Source: Ostrinia nubilalis (taxonomy: Eukaryota > Arthropoda > Insecta > Lepidoptera > Crambidae). Taken from it: 64,000 bases of DNA. Where the stretch lies: contig NC_087109.1 of assembly GCF_963855985.1 (NCBI RefSeq), forward strand, positions 1,260,001 through 1,324,000. The letters are read 5' to 3'. This document shows positions 12,200 to 52,500 of this stretch, in pieces; the stretch's first letter is position 1, and the number at the start of each line of letters is the position of its first letter. The notes under the pieces are model-generated. The model saw only the letters and a program-made list of their open reading frames with translations, had not been told where the DNA came from and searched no databases. The translations under genes and the position numbers were made by a program.

Positions 12200-13496
12200 T
12201 ATATATTTTTGCCTTTAGGCAAGTATACTGTGGAAATCGTACATTTTAAGAATACGATTCTGAAGCTGCTGGAGTGTTCTGATTCCGTCTGAGGTACTAA
12301 TATGTATAGGTTATAGGTACTCAGCCTAGTTACTGGTGAATTCACCACCGAATGGCTATATATGTGATGTATTTCAGAGACCTGAAAAGGGTCGGTCACT
12401 CTACTGTTAAGTCTCCACAGTAAAAGGACGACTCGCTCATTTACCAGAGACAAATGGAGGATTTATCCCACAATTTTCAAGCTGGCCAGACGGGCATGAG
12501 ACCTTCACAAATAAAGTTTAATTTGGATTGTCGATTCGAGATCAAACGACATCGATAGTTGCCGATGGACAACACTACTCTTAGCAGCAGTTGTTTGAAA
12601 CGCCTAACAACTGCTAGGTGGCGTGTCGATCGCAGCTGGAGCCTTTCATATTTAACTAAGTGTGAACATAATTGCGGAGGGTGGTACACTCAGCTCGACA
12701 ATTACGTCACATGCAGCCGAGTGTATTAGGAGCGCATAGCAACTCTGTAGTCATACGGCTACGCTTAGTTGGGAAATGCTTGTTTTATTTTAGAGCACTT
12801 TTTAGGCATGTAGAACTAAAATATTCCTTAATATAAATGTCATTTAACAGCGAATTACTTGATTCAATCGCAGAGCGGGAATTTGCGTCGTATTTAGACG
12901 TTGATTCACTCTGGCATGCATTTTAGCGCGGTCGGTGATGCGTGATTTGCCACTTAAAAAAGTTTTCTAAGGATCAACCTATTAATCTATTGGGTGTATA
13001 AGGGATAAACTACGTTTTTTCCACCGATTCTGACCACCCTATTATTGTATAAGTTGGTTTTATAAGGGTATTGACACGTGCCCTTATCTTCGTGAATCTT
13101 GTACGAGCGTAGAAATCCTGAATGCGTAGGTACTATAATACACGACTAGTGATGCTTTACAAAGCGTGTGCTTCAGCGATCGTTTTGTAACACACGTGTA
13201 TTAAGCTCGAGTTAGGCTTCTCCTAAAGTTCACAAAAGCTTTTTCCAAACGGAAGCTTTACGTTTTAGTTGGACTGTACCCGCAGATGCGAGGGTCGCGG
13301 GCGTTTCGTTCCGCGCCACAGCGTCAGATCACCGATAAGACCTTAATATCGATGGCGATAAGCAGGTGGACGTGTTGTTTTGGTAATCACTGTGCAATTA
13401 GCGCACGGACCGGTGTGCCACTGTTGCTGGTAGAGGCGAAGGTTGCTTGAAAGATTTTCCCACAAGACAAAGCTGCTTTGTATTTTATGAATAGGT

Positions 13497-13860
13497 AGTG
13501 TTACGACAACCCTCTGGATAAACGGGACTATTCCCACCTCTCCGTCCCACCACTGCAACTCCTGTGTAGCCAGGATCTACAGCTTGACCGCCATAAAAAC
13601 CCAACCAATGAAGGTCAAGTTTGTCCCGGGGGAAAGCTAGATGGCTCGCTCACTGGACACTCCATTATGTTGGGACGTCCACCCATAAGGTTGAAAGCGA
13701 TGACTTTAAAAAGGTTGCAGGAAAGCATTCCAGTCTCCTCCTACCAAACGGCCAATCTGGAAATCAAGGTAGACAGATGACCTTAGAAAGGCTTGGAAAT
13801 AATTGCGAGAGGCATATGTCCAGCAGTGGGCTTCCTGAAATAATTATGACACTGAATGTA
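13497..13860 (+). mobile_element. LINE 3' remnant
   Basis: Broken + strand frames carry LGRPPIR, then a DDL-like block and REAYVQQWAS, the usual degenerate C-terminus of lepidopteran non-LTR reverse transcriptases, with stops and frameshifts. The first ~140 bp (gtagccaggatctacagctt region) recurs inverted at about 62,490-62,615 and more distantly at 16,104-16,190, so it is a dispersed repeat. Confidence 0.7.
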
Positions 13861-14057
13861 AACTCAGGAATATTCCTAATATTTAACCAATCAGAGGCCT
13901 AAATCTGCGCCATCTATGTTTATAATTTCATTCCCGTAATATTAACAAGTCTATCCCTTACCAAGTCATTAAAGCATAAGCTATGCATAATTTACTTAAG
14001 GTCACGTACATTTTAATCATTGTCAAACAACATAATCACACATTAATTTCTTTCCAG

Positions 14058-41640
<27,583 letters not shown>

Positions 41641-43456
41641 ACGAGTCTTTTAGGCACAGTTTGCTTCAATAGAAGCTGTCAATTTATATTATCATTGATT
41701 GATACTGACCTGTCTTGTATTTGGGTATAGTCAATCTATCTTTGACTGCAAAGGGAACAGTTTCAGTCGATTTTTATCGTAATTTATTTACAAAATTGAC
41801 AGTTTTTATAGTTAAAAGCAATCTCTTCAGACCAATATGATGATTGGTTAATTTGTTTTATTACTTTATGGCCATAGTTCAGGGAAAGTCTTTGGGGAAC
41901 TAGTTTTGGGGTGTCAAAAATCATCAACAGTACCTTTGCTACATACACGCTGCCTAATCTCTTGACGTACTGGATCGTTTCAGTGCTCTCCATAACTTCG
42001 TACTTCATACACACAATATAATTGCATATAATATAGCGTTCCCGTCTATAATATGCCAAACGAAGGAATAACGTTTAAGTTAAAAATTGTTGACACGCAT
42101 TGGATATTGTTGATCTAATAAAACAATTCATTGCAAATATACATATTTTCATTATTTATTGCAATACACAATTGCGACCTAATTAAAAATTGATTACAAG
42201 TAAAAACACCAAACGGAATTGATGTAAGATTTACTAAACATGTATTGGTGTACCACAGGGCTCTACTTTAGGTCCTACAATATAAAATTTAATATTTCAT
42301 CATACATATTATTATTTTAAGCAAGCATTTAAACATTTTACAGGTTAACGATTGCAATAATTAATATTAAACTTAATTTATAATATAAGAACTATTTTAC
42401 CAAATGAGGCTACAATATTCTAGTCAGTAATAAATACTTAATAATACAATATATCACACACTGGGTTATGTACAATTTGATAATGCTTTGGATTAATCAC
42501 ATTGATGTTGTTGGATATTTAATTTAGTTTTTGTTTGTTAAGTGAATGATTTTCAATTTATTTCAATAAGTTAAAAGTAGAAATTAGAAGATTATTCTCT
42601 CAAAGAGACAATCTTGACGAAATTAGAGTTGTAACACACATACAAAGTGTTTTGTATCATATAGTTATAGAGCATGATTACGTACATAATGATAAATATC
42701 TGTAAATATAATGTTATTTTTTAAAAAATAACTTAAAATATGCATTTATTTTTTATTGTAAAAATAACCATTTATAAAAAACATTAGGATATTTACTGCT
42801 TGTCAATTTAATTGGGAATTCAAAAATCAAAGATTTTATTAGAACTTACTTTATGAAACGAATACCCGAAAATGAAAAGGGGTAATTTAGTTAAATAAAC
42901 CAATTTCTGACTGAAAATGCTGGAATAATCAATTTTTTGCTCCATCCAAATTTGTAAATAAAATATTTTCTATATTTTGCAAAATATTATTCAGTGCCTA
43001 AGTTTAAAAGAACTAGTAATAGTGCAATATTATAACGGACATATTTTAGATGCAATAAATTATTCTAATATAGAAATAAAAAACGTACAACAGTCATGAT
43101 TTTCATTTTGTACTGTTAAAATCCCTCTAAAATATAATAAAATATCTTACACACTTAACTGCAAAAAAATATTGTTGACACTTGACATCATATCAATCTG
43201 GTGTCAGACATTTGCCGACTGATGTAGCTCAATAGGTTCACATTGTACCTATCTGGGTTCGATTCCCAAGTGATTTCTGATCGATCTTACACAAAGGTTG
43301 TGGTGACCTAGTTGATAAACTATATTAATTAATAGAAGTAGACAAGACGAGTACCATCTCTTCATCGATCAAGGAATGCTTTAAGTACCTACCATAATAC
43401 AAAATTAGAATCAATTAAAAACATTTAAATAAATAGTTACGAACTTACAACTTCCA

Positions 43457-43524
43457 TCAACTAGTTTTGTCCAAGCAGCACAGTGCAGTGCCGGCCACGA
43501 TTAGGACCACACCGAGTATAGAAC
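43457..43524 (-). CDS. TMEM234: TMEM234 exon 3 (last helix and stop)
   Basis: Acceptor ttgctttgcag, entered in phase 1, stop TGA at 43,457-43,459. It encodes SILGVVLIVAGTALCCLDKT and a final Ser, the last transmembrane helix of the family. The glycine codon is completed across the splice from exon 2. Confidence 0.85.
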
Positions 43525-46500
43525 CTGCAAAGCAAAATAATATTGGTTTTAATTCCATACATTTTACTCAATAAATAGATGACGGATTTGCGCTCACTAT
43601 TTGGCGCAACTATTGTCTGGTCCGGGAGCACGTAGAATTTTGTCCAATGACCCCAAGCTACCCATCCTTATAGCTCGCGCGTAATTATATTGCTGTCGCG
43701 ACTGTGCGACGGGCACCCGCAGTGAGTGTGCGAGCGTGACAGCAACATAATTACGCGCGAGCGATAAGGATGGATAGCTTGGGGTCATTGGACAAAATTC
43801 TACGTGCTCCCGGACCAGACTATAGCGGGTTACAGGACTTTACAATGGCGCCAGACTTCTTAGCCACTAGTGATAGAAACTTACTTTAAACTAGTGAAAT
43901 GAAACACTCTTGTAGGTTGTTCTAACTTGTATTTCAGCACCACTGATTTACACAATTCCGACATTATGACGTCATCTTAATAGTACCTCTTGCTTTGAAC
44001 GCTCAAATCGAACTGACTGTTCAGCGGCATGCCAGCGATAAGGTAACTTCCCCCTCCATCAGTGAAAGTCGACCGGTTCAAAACGACTTATCGACGGCAT
44101 GCCCCGGAACTAGTCAAATGCATTACTTATTTCATAATTAGCTGTTTTTTAATTTTTAAAATACTAAAATGTATACAATAAAAATCTAAAATAATTAAAT
44201 TAAATAATAAATATGAAATAATTGGATGTAATACAAAATAAATTCTAAAATCATTCTAATGTCTGCAAAATGCCTAGGAAGTAATCAAATAAAGTATTTT
44301 AATTTAATAATGGGTTTTTGGGTTCTTCTAAAATACAATACAAATACTAAAATTGTTGCAATAACTATTTAAAAGTAACCAATAAACGTATTAAATACAA
44401 TATAAATTCTAAAATCATTACATTCGGCCATCCGACACCGTGATGCCTCCCGGCATTCACGTCTAATAAGGATTTATTCTAAAATCATTAATATTACTTT
44501 TCAAAACAATATGAAGCATAAAATATATAGTAGAATGATAAACAATTCTATGACAACTTGTTAACATAGTGTTTTAACATTAATAATGCATTTTAGAAAC
44601 TATATTCTTCATATGAAACCAGTAACAAATTTTAAGAAAGGGAGAAAAATCTTGTAGGTACTTATACACACTATACATTTTCACCTAATCTATATTATTC
44701 GTAATGACTTATTTTATAACCAATAACGGATAAATTTGCATGAAATTCAGATATAAAGTAAAACTTCTCATATCGAATATATTGGAAACTTCTCTTTTTA
44801 AATCCAATTTTTTATTTCACATAAATACACGTCCATTAGATGTTAGTACATAATCAATTTAATTACAGTGTATCTTGCCATGACTGCCATGTGAAAGTTA
44901 GTAACTTTATAAGAACATGTCAAAACGTTAATATTATATCCAATTATATCCATTTGTAACCGTAATCTGGCAAATAATGAATTATGGTCAAGATTTATGA
45001 TTAACACTAAAGGTACTTTCGTCAGAATTATGTATTTCTAAGGCCTTAACATAATTTTCTTCTTTACAAATTTTCCAAGTTTTTGAAACCAATAGGTACA
45101 ATTACAGTGTTCTTATACATATTATGTGTTTCTGAATGTCTGTGATGCTCGATTTCATCACGATTAGCGCAACATATTTGCCATCTAGCTGTACGTGGGA
45201 CCACTAAAAATAATTTGGTATCAACCTTACTGTATCTGCTATTTGAAGAGATTATGATGTTTGGATGGGATGTCGTCAGATTCTATGACTAAATTTTGGT
45301 ATTTGGACTATTCGCGGAACTAAATTTCTTCTCTTTTTTTTAACGTGGTTCTTAAGGCAGCATAACCAGTAGAAACTTTTAAGTCCTAAAAGATATACAC
45401 CTTTTTTTTTTTTTTAGCACACACCACAGCTAGTGTCTAACTCATAGAAGTTGTCTTTCATAGAAGTTGTCTTTCATTGAAGATGTCTTTCCTCAGGGGT
45501 CGTCTGTCTGTGGGTCGACTAAAGTAAGTGACTGCTACAGAACTTTGAAGACTTTTCTCTTTATCATTAAGATCTGACTTAAATATGATTTAGAGTCCTG
45601 AATAATATTGATAAGCAGCTATGGATTATGTTAGTCATCTATGGATTAAGTTAGTCATCTATGGATTTCTGAACCCTTTTCCCTTTTGTAATGAGATAAG
45701 TGGTAATGGTTGTATTTGCACATTATTTTTCATCCTGACATCAAAGACTGCACGTGTACGTTCTATCTCAGTCAGATTTATAGCAATACAATCGCGATAA
45801 TTTCACAAAAGAGTATAAAGCTTATATAAATCTAACTAATCAGAACTAAGTCCGGGCTTAGTCATAATATCAGCTCTATCGAGAGTATCCATAGCTGAGG
45901 GGTCTTTTACAATTCGATTTACATGACATATTGGACATGCTCCAAAAAGCATTGAAGTAGCTATTAAAACATTTACTTTAAGTGTTATTGGACTAGGCGA
46001 CAAATTACTAAAAACGATTTCACCTTTGCCGTTGTGAATTAAAAAGGCTCTTTTAAACACCCGGTACTTGGCCCCCAGTTTAATTTATATATTAATATTA
46101 TAAATGCGAAAGCAACCCTGTATACTTGCTTTCACTCTTAAACCACCGAACCAACCTCGATGAAATTTGGCATAGAGATTGAGTACTCAAACAACTGTGA
46201 CAAACAAAACTCCACGCTGGCGAACCCTCGGCGGAAAGCTATTCGCATTATAAAATATTAGTTTATCTAAACATCCCCTGTATATATTTTTTTATCACTT
46301 GAAAATATAGAACCGCCTAAGGCGGGAATCGAACCCACGGCCTTAAGCTCGCCAGGTGTCAAAGTTATTTTAAAAATTTTAATCGAAAGGCAACTCTAAA
46401 AGCCAGAAACTACCCTCTGTAAAACTAGAAATTTATGTTAACTGGTATTCACTTGTGTCCGTCATTTTTGTGGCTCTCAAAAATAAACTGACCAGGAATT

Positions 46501-49500
46501 TTATAGAATGTGAGTATTCCAAACCGTGAGAAATTGCAGTTGCGTGAAGTTTTGACCAATAGACGTGTTGACACCACCAGTCAATTGACGTACTTTTAAA
46601 AACTGTTAAATCAAACTCCCATAGATTTTGTATGGCACGACAAGCAAGTGACGTCACTATTTTGTTAATTTAATAAAACTACTTTTCTTAATTACAATGC
46701 GACCAAAAATGGTAATTTACAGGTCATTTCAGATTAATTAAGTTTTCAAGATCAGAATGTCTTTAATAAATTGTAATATCGAATTAATGGGGAATGGTGT
46801 CAAATCGTCTATTGTCAGTGAAGTCTGCTATACATCATCAATCACTAACACTTCTATAACAGCTTCAATCTCATCAACATTTTTGTTTATATTAGCTCTA
46901 TACACAGAGGTATGACTGATGATTGACCACAACTTTTACAATTGGAATTGATATTGAAATGATCCGCCAAACTATACTTAGTTTCAGCATCGGTTTTTGC
47001 GTCAACAAGTGCACTCACTACCAACACTTAAAAGGATTTTTCATTTACCAAAACAGTCTCATAGATTTCTTTTTTCTGTCATTAAAATAATTACGTAAAC
47101 TGTTCATCCTTTCAAGTAGTAGGATTCAAAATTTCCTCTAACAGACGTCCGTAGTTCTCTTAGCTAAGCCAATTAACTTTTGCAATGTCTAAGTCAAAGA
47201 CAAAATTCTCTTATTTGCATTAGCTATTATAATAGCGCTCACAAAATTGTCATAAAAAAATGAAAGACTACTAAAAGAAAAACTTTAAACTTCTGCTCTT
47301 ATTGAACCTTGACGTTTCATATCTTTTGCTCTACCAAAAAATGAATTAAAGTCTAACCTAACATAATTAACCTATCTATGAAACCTTGGTACAGGTACTA
47401 AATTCTTTTTATAGTTACAAATTGCATGACGTTTTTTTTATGACTTCTTACAGTAATATAATATTGTGTTTATTTGAGGTCGCTAACTGATGTAGTTCTT
47501 TGAGAAAACTAAATTAGAAGAAAAAGCTTAATTCACCTAGAAACTACCTATCTAGGTCAGACTAATGTAATCAGAGGTCAGAATAATTCGAAATATATTT
47601 TTGAAGTGGAATTATAGATAGACAAGATATTGTACTTGGCAAAAGAACCTACCGAAAGTCCGAACCGATGACAATTTTAAAATAAACGAATCATTAATTT
47701 TATTCAGTTTACTTGTGTAAAAATATTTTAAAAAAAATATTTTTTAGCACATTTACTTTAACGTTCCTTTAAACGTTATAATCGAATAATTTATTATTAC
47801 CTTTAATTATTACTATTAAAGATTTACTACATAAGCTGATATCCCCATTTTACTGTAGGTATGCGTAATATTATTATTTCATAATGTGTGCGCAATAAAA
47901 CTACCAATAAAAAAATAGGTACTTTTCTTCACTAGATTCTATCAGAAATTTTACGAACCTCATGTGGCACTGCTCTTTCATTCAGTAGAGCTGGAAGAAG
48001 ATGAGCTCCTTCGCGTATTTTTCTTCAACCTTGGCCCCATAGAAGACGATCGTGGTGGCGCCTTCTTACTGGACGACGACGACAACTTCGTCCGTTTAGC
48101 ACGCTTATTTCATCGTCAGCTGACGGGTGTCCCTGGCGGTATACGAGCTCAATCTTCAGTCGTCGTTGTACTCAACTGTGAAATAAAGTACTCGACGAAA
48201 TAAACTGTGTCTGACCAGCATCAACTCGACATCATATGGAAGCTATGTTCATGTTATATTAAGCAAAAGTTTGATTTATTTCTTTTCCAAAAATCTAAAT
48301 CTCAAAAATAAATCTAAAAAATCTTTTGTTTGACAATCAATATTATGCTCCCTGAGCAAAGTGTAGTAAAATACCATTGTGACATGTTTCTATTATACTT
48401 ATGCATCACTAATAAAGATTTTGTATTTATATTTGTATTTTATTCAGTGCGACCTACACACACAACTCATGTGACAACTGGACGGCTTCCTTGTTATGTC
48501 AGCAATAGAAGGCTTTTTATTCTAGAGACATCCTAAACAATGGGGCCCTTAAGGCGCATCTAGCCTGATAAACTGGAGGCACGTCTAGCCTCGTCATACT
48601 AAGTCATAGTCATAGTCAAAGGCACATCTAGCCTAATAAACTGGAGGCTCGTCTAGCCTCGTTATATTTAGTCATATTCAAAAGCGCATCTAGCCTGATA
48701 AACTGGAGGAGTGTCTAGCCTCGTTATACTAAGTCATAGTCATGGTCATAGTCATAGTTATAGTCAAAGTCAAAGCCAAAAGTCAAAATATCTTTATTCG
48801 TTTAGACTAATTAATAGTACTTACAAATGGTCGAATATTTTGTTCTTAAGGAGCCTCTACATGTCTCATACTTAGTCATAGTCAATGGCGCATCTAGCCT
48901 GATAAACTGGAGGCACACGTCTAGCCTCGTTATACTAAGTCATAGTCATAGTCTAAGGCGCATCTAGCCTAATAAACAGGAGACGCGTCTAGTCTCGTTT
49001 AGTATCTTTATTTGCTTAGACTAATTAATAGTACTTACTAATCGTCAATATTTTGCTCTTAAGGAGCCTCTACATGTCTCATACTTAGTCATAGTCAATG
49101 GCACATCTAGCCTGATAAACTGGAGGCACGTCTAGCCTCGATATACTAAGTCAGTCACAGTCATAGTCATGGTCATGGTCATAGTCATAGTCATAGTCAT
49201 GGTCAGTCTAAGGCGTATCTAGTCTAATAATCTGGAGGCGCGTCTAGCCTCGTTTTAAACATAACTTTTCCATGCATTAAACGAAATATTCATACTTTTT
49301 TCTACTTGAACTTTTTAAAATCAACTACTTTTTAACCAAATAAATTAAAACGTACCTTATGAGCTGTAGATCACGTACCACTTCTGAGTTGAAATGAAAC
49401 ACTCTTGTAGGTTGTTCTAACTTGTATTTCAGCACCACTGATTTACACAATTCCGACATTATGACGTCATCTTAATAGTACCTCTTGCTTTGAACGCTCA

Positions 49501-52500
49501 AATCGAACTGACTGTTCAGCGGCATGCCAGCGATAAGGTAACTTCCCCCTCCATCAGTGAAAGTCGACCGGTTCAAAACGACTTATCGACGGCATGCCCC
49601 GGAACTAGTCAAATGCATTACTTATTTCATAATTAGCTGTTTTTTAATTTTTAAAATACTAAAATGTATACAATAAAAATCTAAAATAATTAAATTAAAT
49701 AATAAATATGAAATTATTGGATGTAATACAAAATAAATTCTAAAATCATTCTAATGTCTGCAAAATGCCTAGGAAGTAATCAAATAAAGTATTTTAATTT
49801 AATAATGGGTTTTTGGGTTCTTCTAAAATACAATACAAATACTAAAATTGTTGCAATAACTATTTAAAAGTAACCAATAAACGTATTAAATACAATATAA
49901 ATTCTAAAATCATTACACTAGTAACTAACTTACTAAAAGCTAGTTTTTAATAACCGCGTGACGCGTCTATGGTCTGGTAACATCTGCCTCTGATACTGCG
50001 GTCCCGGGTTCGATTCCTAGTGGGGGCAAAATTGGTGTGGTCGGTGTTAGGGCTTGTTCTAAGCCACCACAATCTAGCCCAAGTCTGGGATGGAATGGCC
50101 CACTTACTGGCAGCAAAATTAAATGTGTAATCCGCCACTAGATACATTCCAATAGCTTCAAATTCAAAGTTTATTCAGTACAAGGCCTTTTCCAGGGCAC
50201 TAAAACACGTCCCAAATATAGCTTGCCCTACCACCACTTCGGGACAACATAATTATGGGCTGGCGTTGAGAAAAAGTGACGTAAGAAACTCACGAAACTC
50301 ACGCCCGTATTCACACATCACACACATTACTATGAGGTCTCACAGTGCGCGTGGACGCACAGGGTATCTCACGAACCAATCACATAGCTCTATTCAACGC
50401 TGTGCGTTCGATTTGCTGCTTCACTTAAGCAAGCATCGTTTGTGAATATGGGCGTCAGTCACCTTCTCCATTGTGGATGAAAATAAAACAGCCTTACCCT
50501 TATCGAGGGGCTCCTCCGCGCCCACAGCGGCACCGACGACGGCGGTGAATGCGAATGCGAGGCTGTTGGCAGCGGGAACCGCCAGCGAGAGCGGCGCGCG
50601 CTGAACCGCTGCAAGGTAGGCTAGCGAGCCAGATTGGTTGACCAGCCACGGGACCACGTACTGGTAAACGAAACAAGACCTTATGTCAATACCGTAAGAC
50701 TGGTTGATCAGGCACCACGTACCGGTACAGGCAAAATAAAGCCTTATGTCAATACTGTAAGGTCAACTGTTGGTAGCAAGCGAGCGGCGCGCGCTGAACC
50801 GCTGCCAGGTAGGCTAGCGAGCCCGATTGGTTGACCAACCAGGGCACCACGTACTGGTGAACGAAACAAGACCTTATGTCAATACCGTTTGGTACCAAGC
50901 GAGAGGCGCGCGCTGCACCGCTGCCAGGTAGGCTAGCGAGCCCGATTGGTTGACCAACCAGGGCATCACGTACTGGTGAACAAAACAAGACCATACCGTA
51001 AGACTCTAGCTGATCAGGCACCACGCACTGGTACATGCAATACTGTTGCAAAACAAAGCCTTATGTCAATACTGTAGAGATTATAGTCGTATGAGAAGCG
51101 TCCGCTGCACGCCAGGTAGGCTAGCGAGCCCGATTGGTTGACCAACCAGGGCACCACGTACTGGTGAACAAAACAAGACCATACCGTAAGACTCTAGCTC
51201 AGCGGTTCCCACTTATTTTGTCTACTGCCCACTTTGAGAATAAATTATTTTTAGCAACCCCATTTGAAGTCGAGTGTCGAGTGCTCAGTTGGTATCTAAG
51301 AGTCCTCCTAGTAAATGACGCCTCCCAAGTCTCTACACAACGTCCCGATTTTTTTTCTGGGTCTCTTACCGCCCCCCTCTAAGCCTGCAGCGCCCACAAG
51401 GGGGCGTTATCGCCCACTTTGGGAAAGACTGCCTAGCTGATCAGGCACCACGCACTGGTACATGCAAAACTAGATCTTATAATAATACTGTTGCAAAACA
51501 AAGCCTTATGTCAATACTGTATAGATTATAGTCGTATGAGAAGCGCCCGCTGCACCGCTGCCAGGTAGGCTAGCGAGCCAGATTGGTTGACCAGCCACGG
51601 CACCACGTACTGGTAAACGAAACAAGACCTTATGTCAACACTTTAGAGTGTAGAGTCTATAGTCAGTTAGGTCGACTGTGACTGTGTCGGTACTATTACT
51701 GGGACAACAAGATCTTAATGTCAACTGTAAGGTTAGACTGCTGGCTGACAACAAGAGGTGCGCGCTACATAGCTGCTAGGTAGGCTAGCGAGCCCGATTG
51801 GTTGACCAGCCACGGGACCACGTACTGGTGAACGAAACAAGACCTTATGTCAATATCGTAGAGTCTAAATTCAATGTGTGCTTGTCTTTCGCGCAAATGT
51901 CCATGCGCGCAAATGGCTTTTCAGGCTAGTGTCTTTCGCGCTAAAGCCTGGTCCGTGAGCACGTGGAATCCCGTCCAATGAACCCAAGCTGCCCATCCTT
52001 GTCGCTCGCACGTAATTATGTTGCTGTCGCGCTTGCACACTCACTGCGGGCGCGCGTCGCACAGCCGCGACAGCAATATAATTACGCGCGAGCGATAAGG
52101 ATGGGTAGCTTGGGGTCATTGGACGGGAATCTACGTGCTCACGGACCAGGCTTTAGTGTATTTCATTCATGCAGGTGTCCCGATACGCTATGTACTGGTA
52201 TGGGCAAAACGTAGCCTTATTATGTCAATACTGTAAGGTCACTGTTGGTAGCAAGCGAGAGCACCGCTAATAGGTAGGCTAGATTGATTGACCAGCCAGG
52301 GAACCACGTACTGGTAAACGAAACAAGACCTTATGTCAACATCGTAGAGTCTATAGTCAGCTGTCAGCAGTGGCTAATCTGTCGACCGCGACCGTTTTTA
52401 GCAAGGGCACTGCGTACTGATACGGAAAAAATAGGGCCTTATGTTAACACTATTATCTTCTCGAGAGAGGCGCCCACCGCTGCTAGCATATGCTAGCAAC

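Larger units (their letters stand above)
43895..49917. mobile_element. LTR-retrotransposon-like element, 6.0 kb, no gag-pol
   Basis: Direct repeats 43,895-44,422 and 49,390-49,917 are 528 bp each with no indel and one substitution noticed. They start TGAAATG and end CATTACA, so they have TG..CA termini. The outer flanks are ctag on both sides (43,891-43,894 and 49,918-49,921), a 4-bp target duplication. This is the layout of an LTR element, and the near-identity implies a recent insertion. The ~4.97-kb interior has no frame above ~80 codons, so no gag or pol is present. It holds a minisatellite (48.5-49.3 kb), a tRNA-like fragment and a short coding-like - strand frame. Read on the - strand, a purine-rich gccgggagg lies near the 3' copy. 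Orientation and superfamily are not settled. Confidence 0.7.

Noticed and set aside
13621..13902. 93-codon + strand frame before GSE1 exon A
   Set aside because: Runs through a degraded LINE 3' end and is out of frame with the recognisable LINE motif.
47964..48203. 79-codon + strand frame with acidic runs, and its - strand Ser/Lys-rich counterpart
   Set aside because: GC-richer than its surroundings, but no domain, no splice context, and stops in the otherwise suggestive - strand frame. Left as part of the LTR-like interior.
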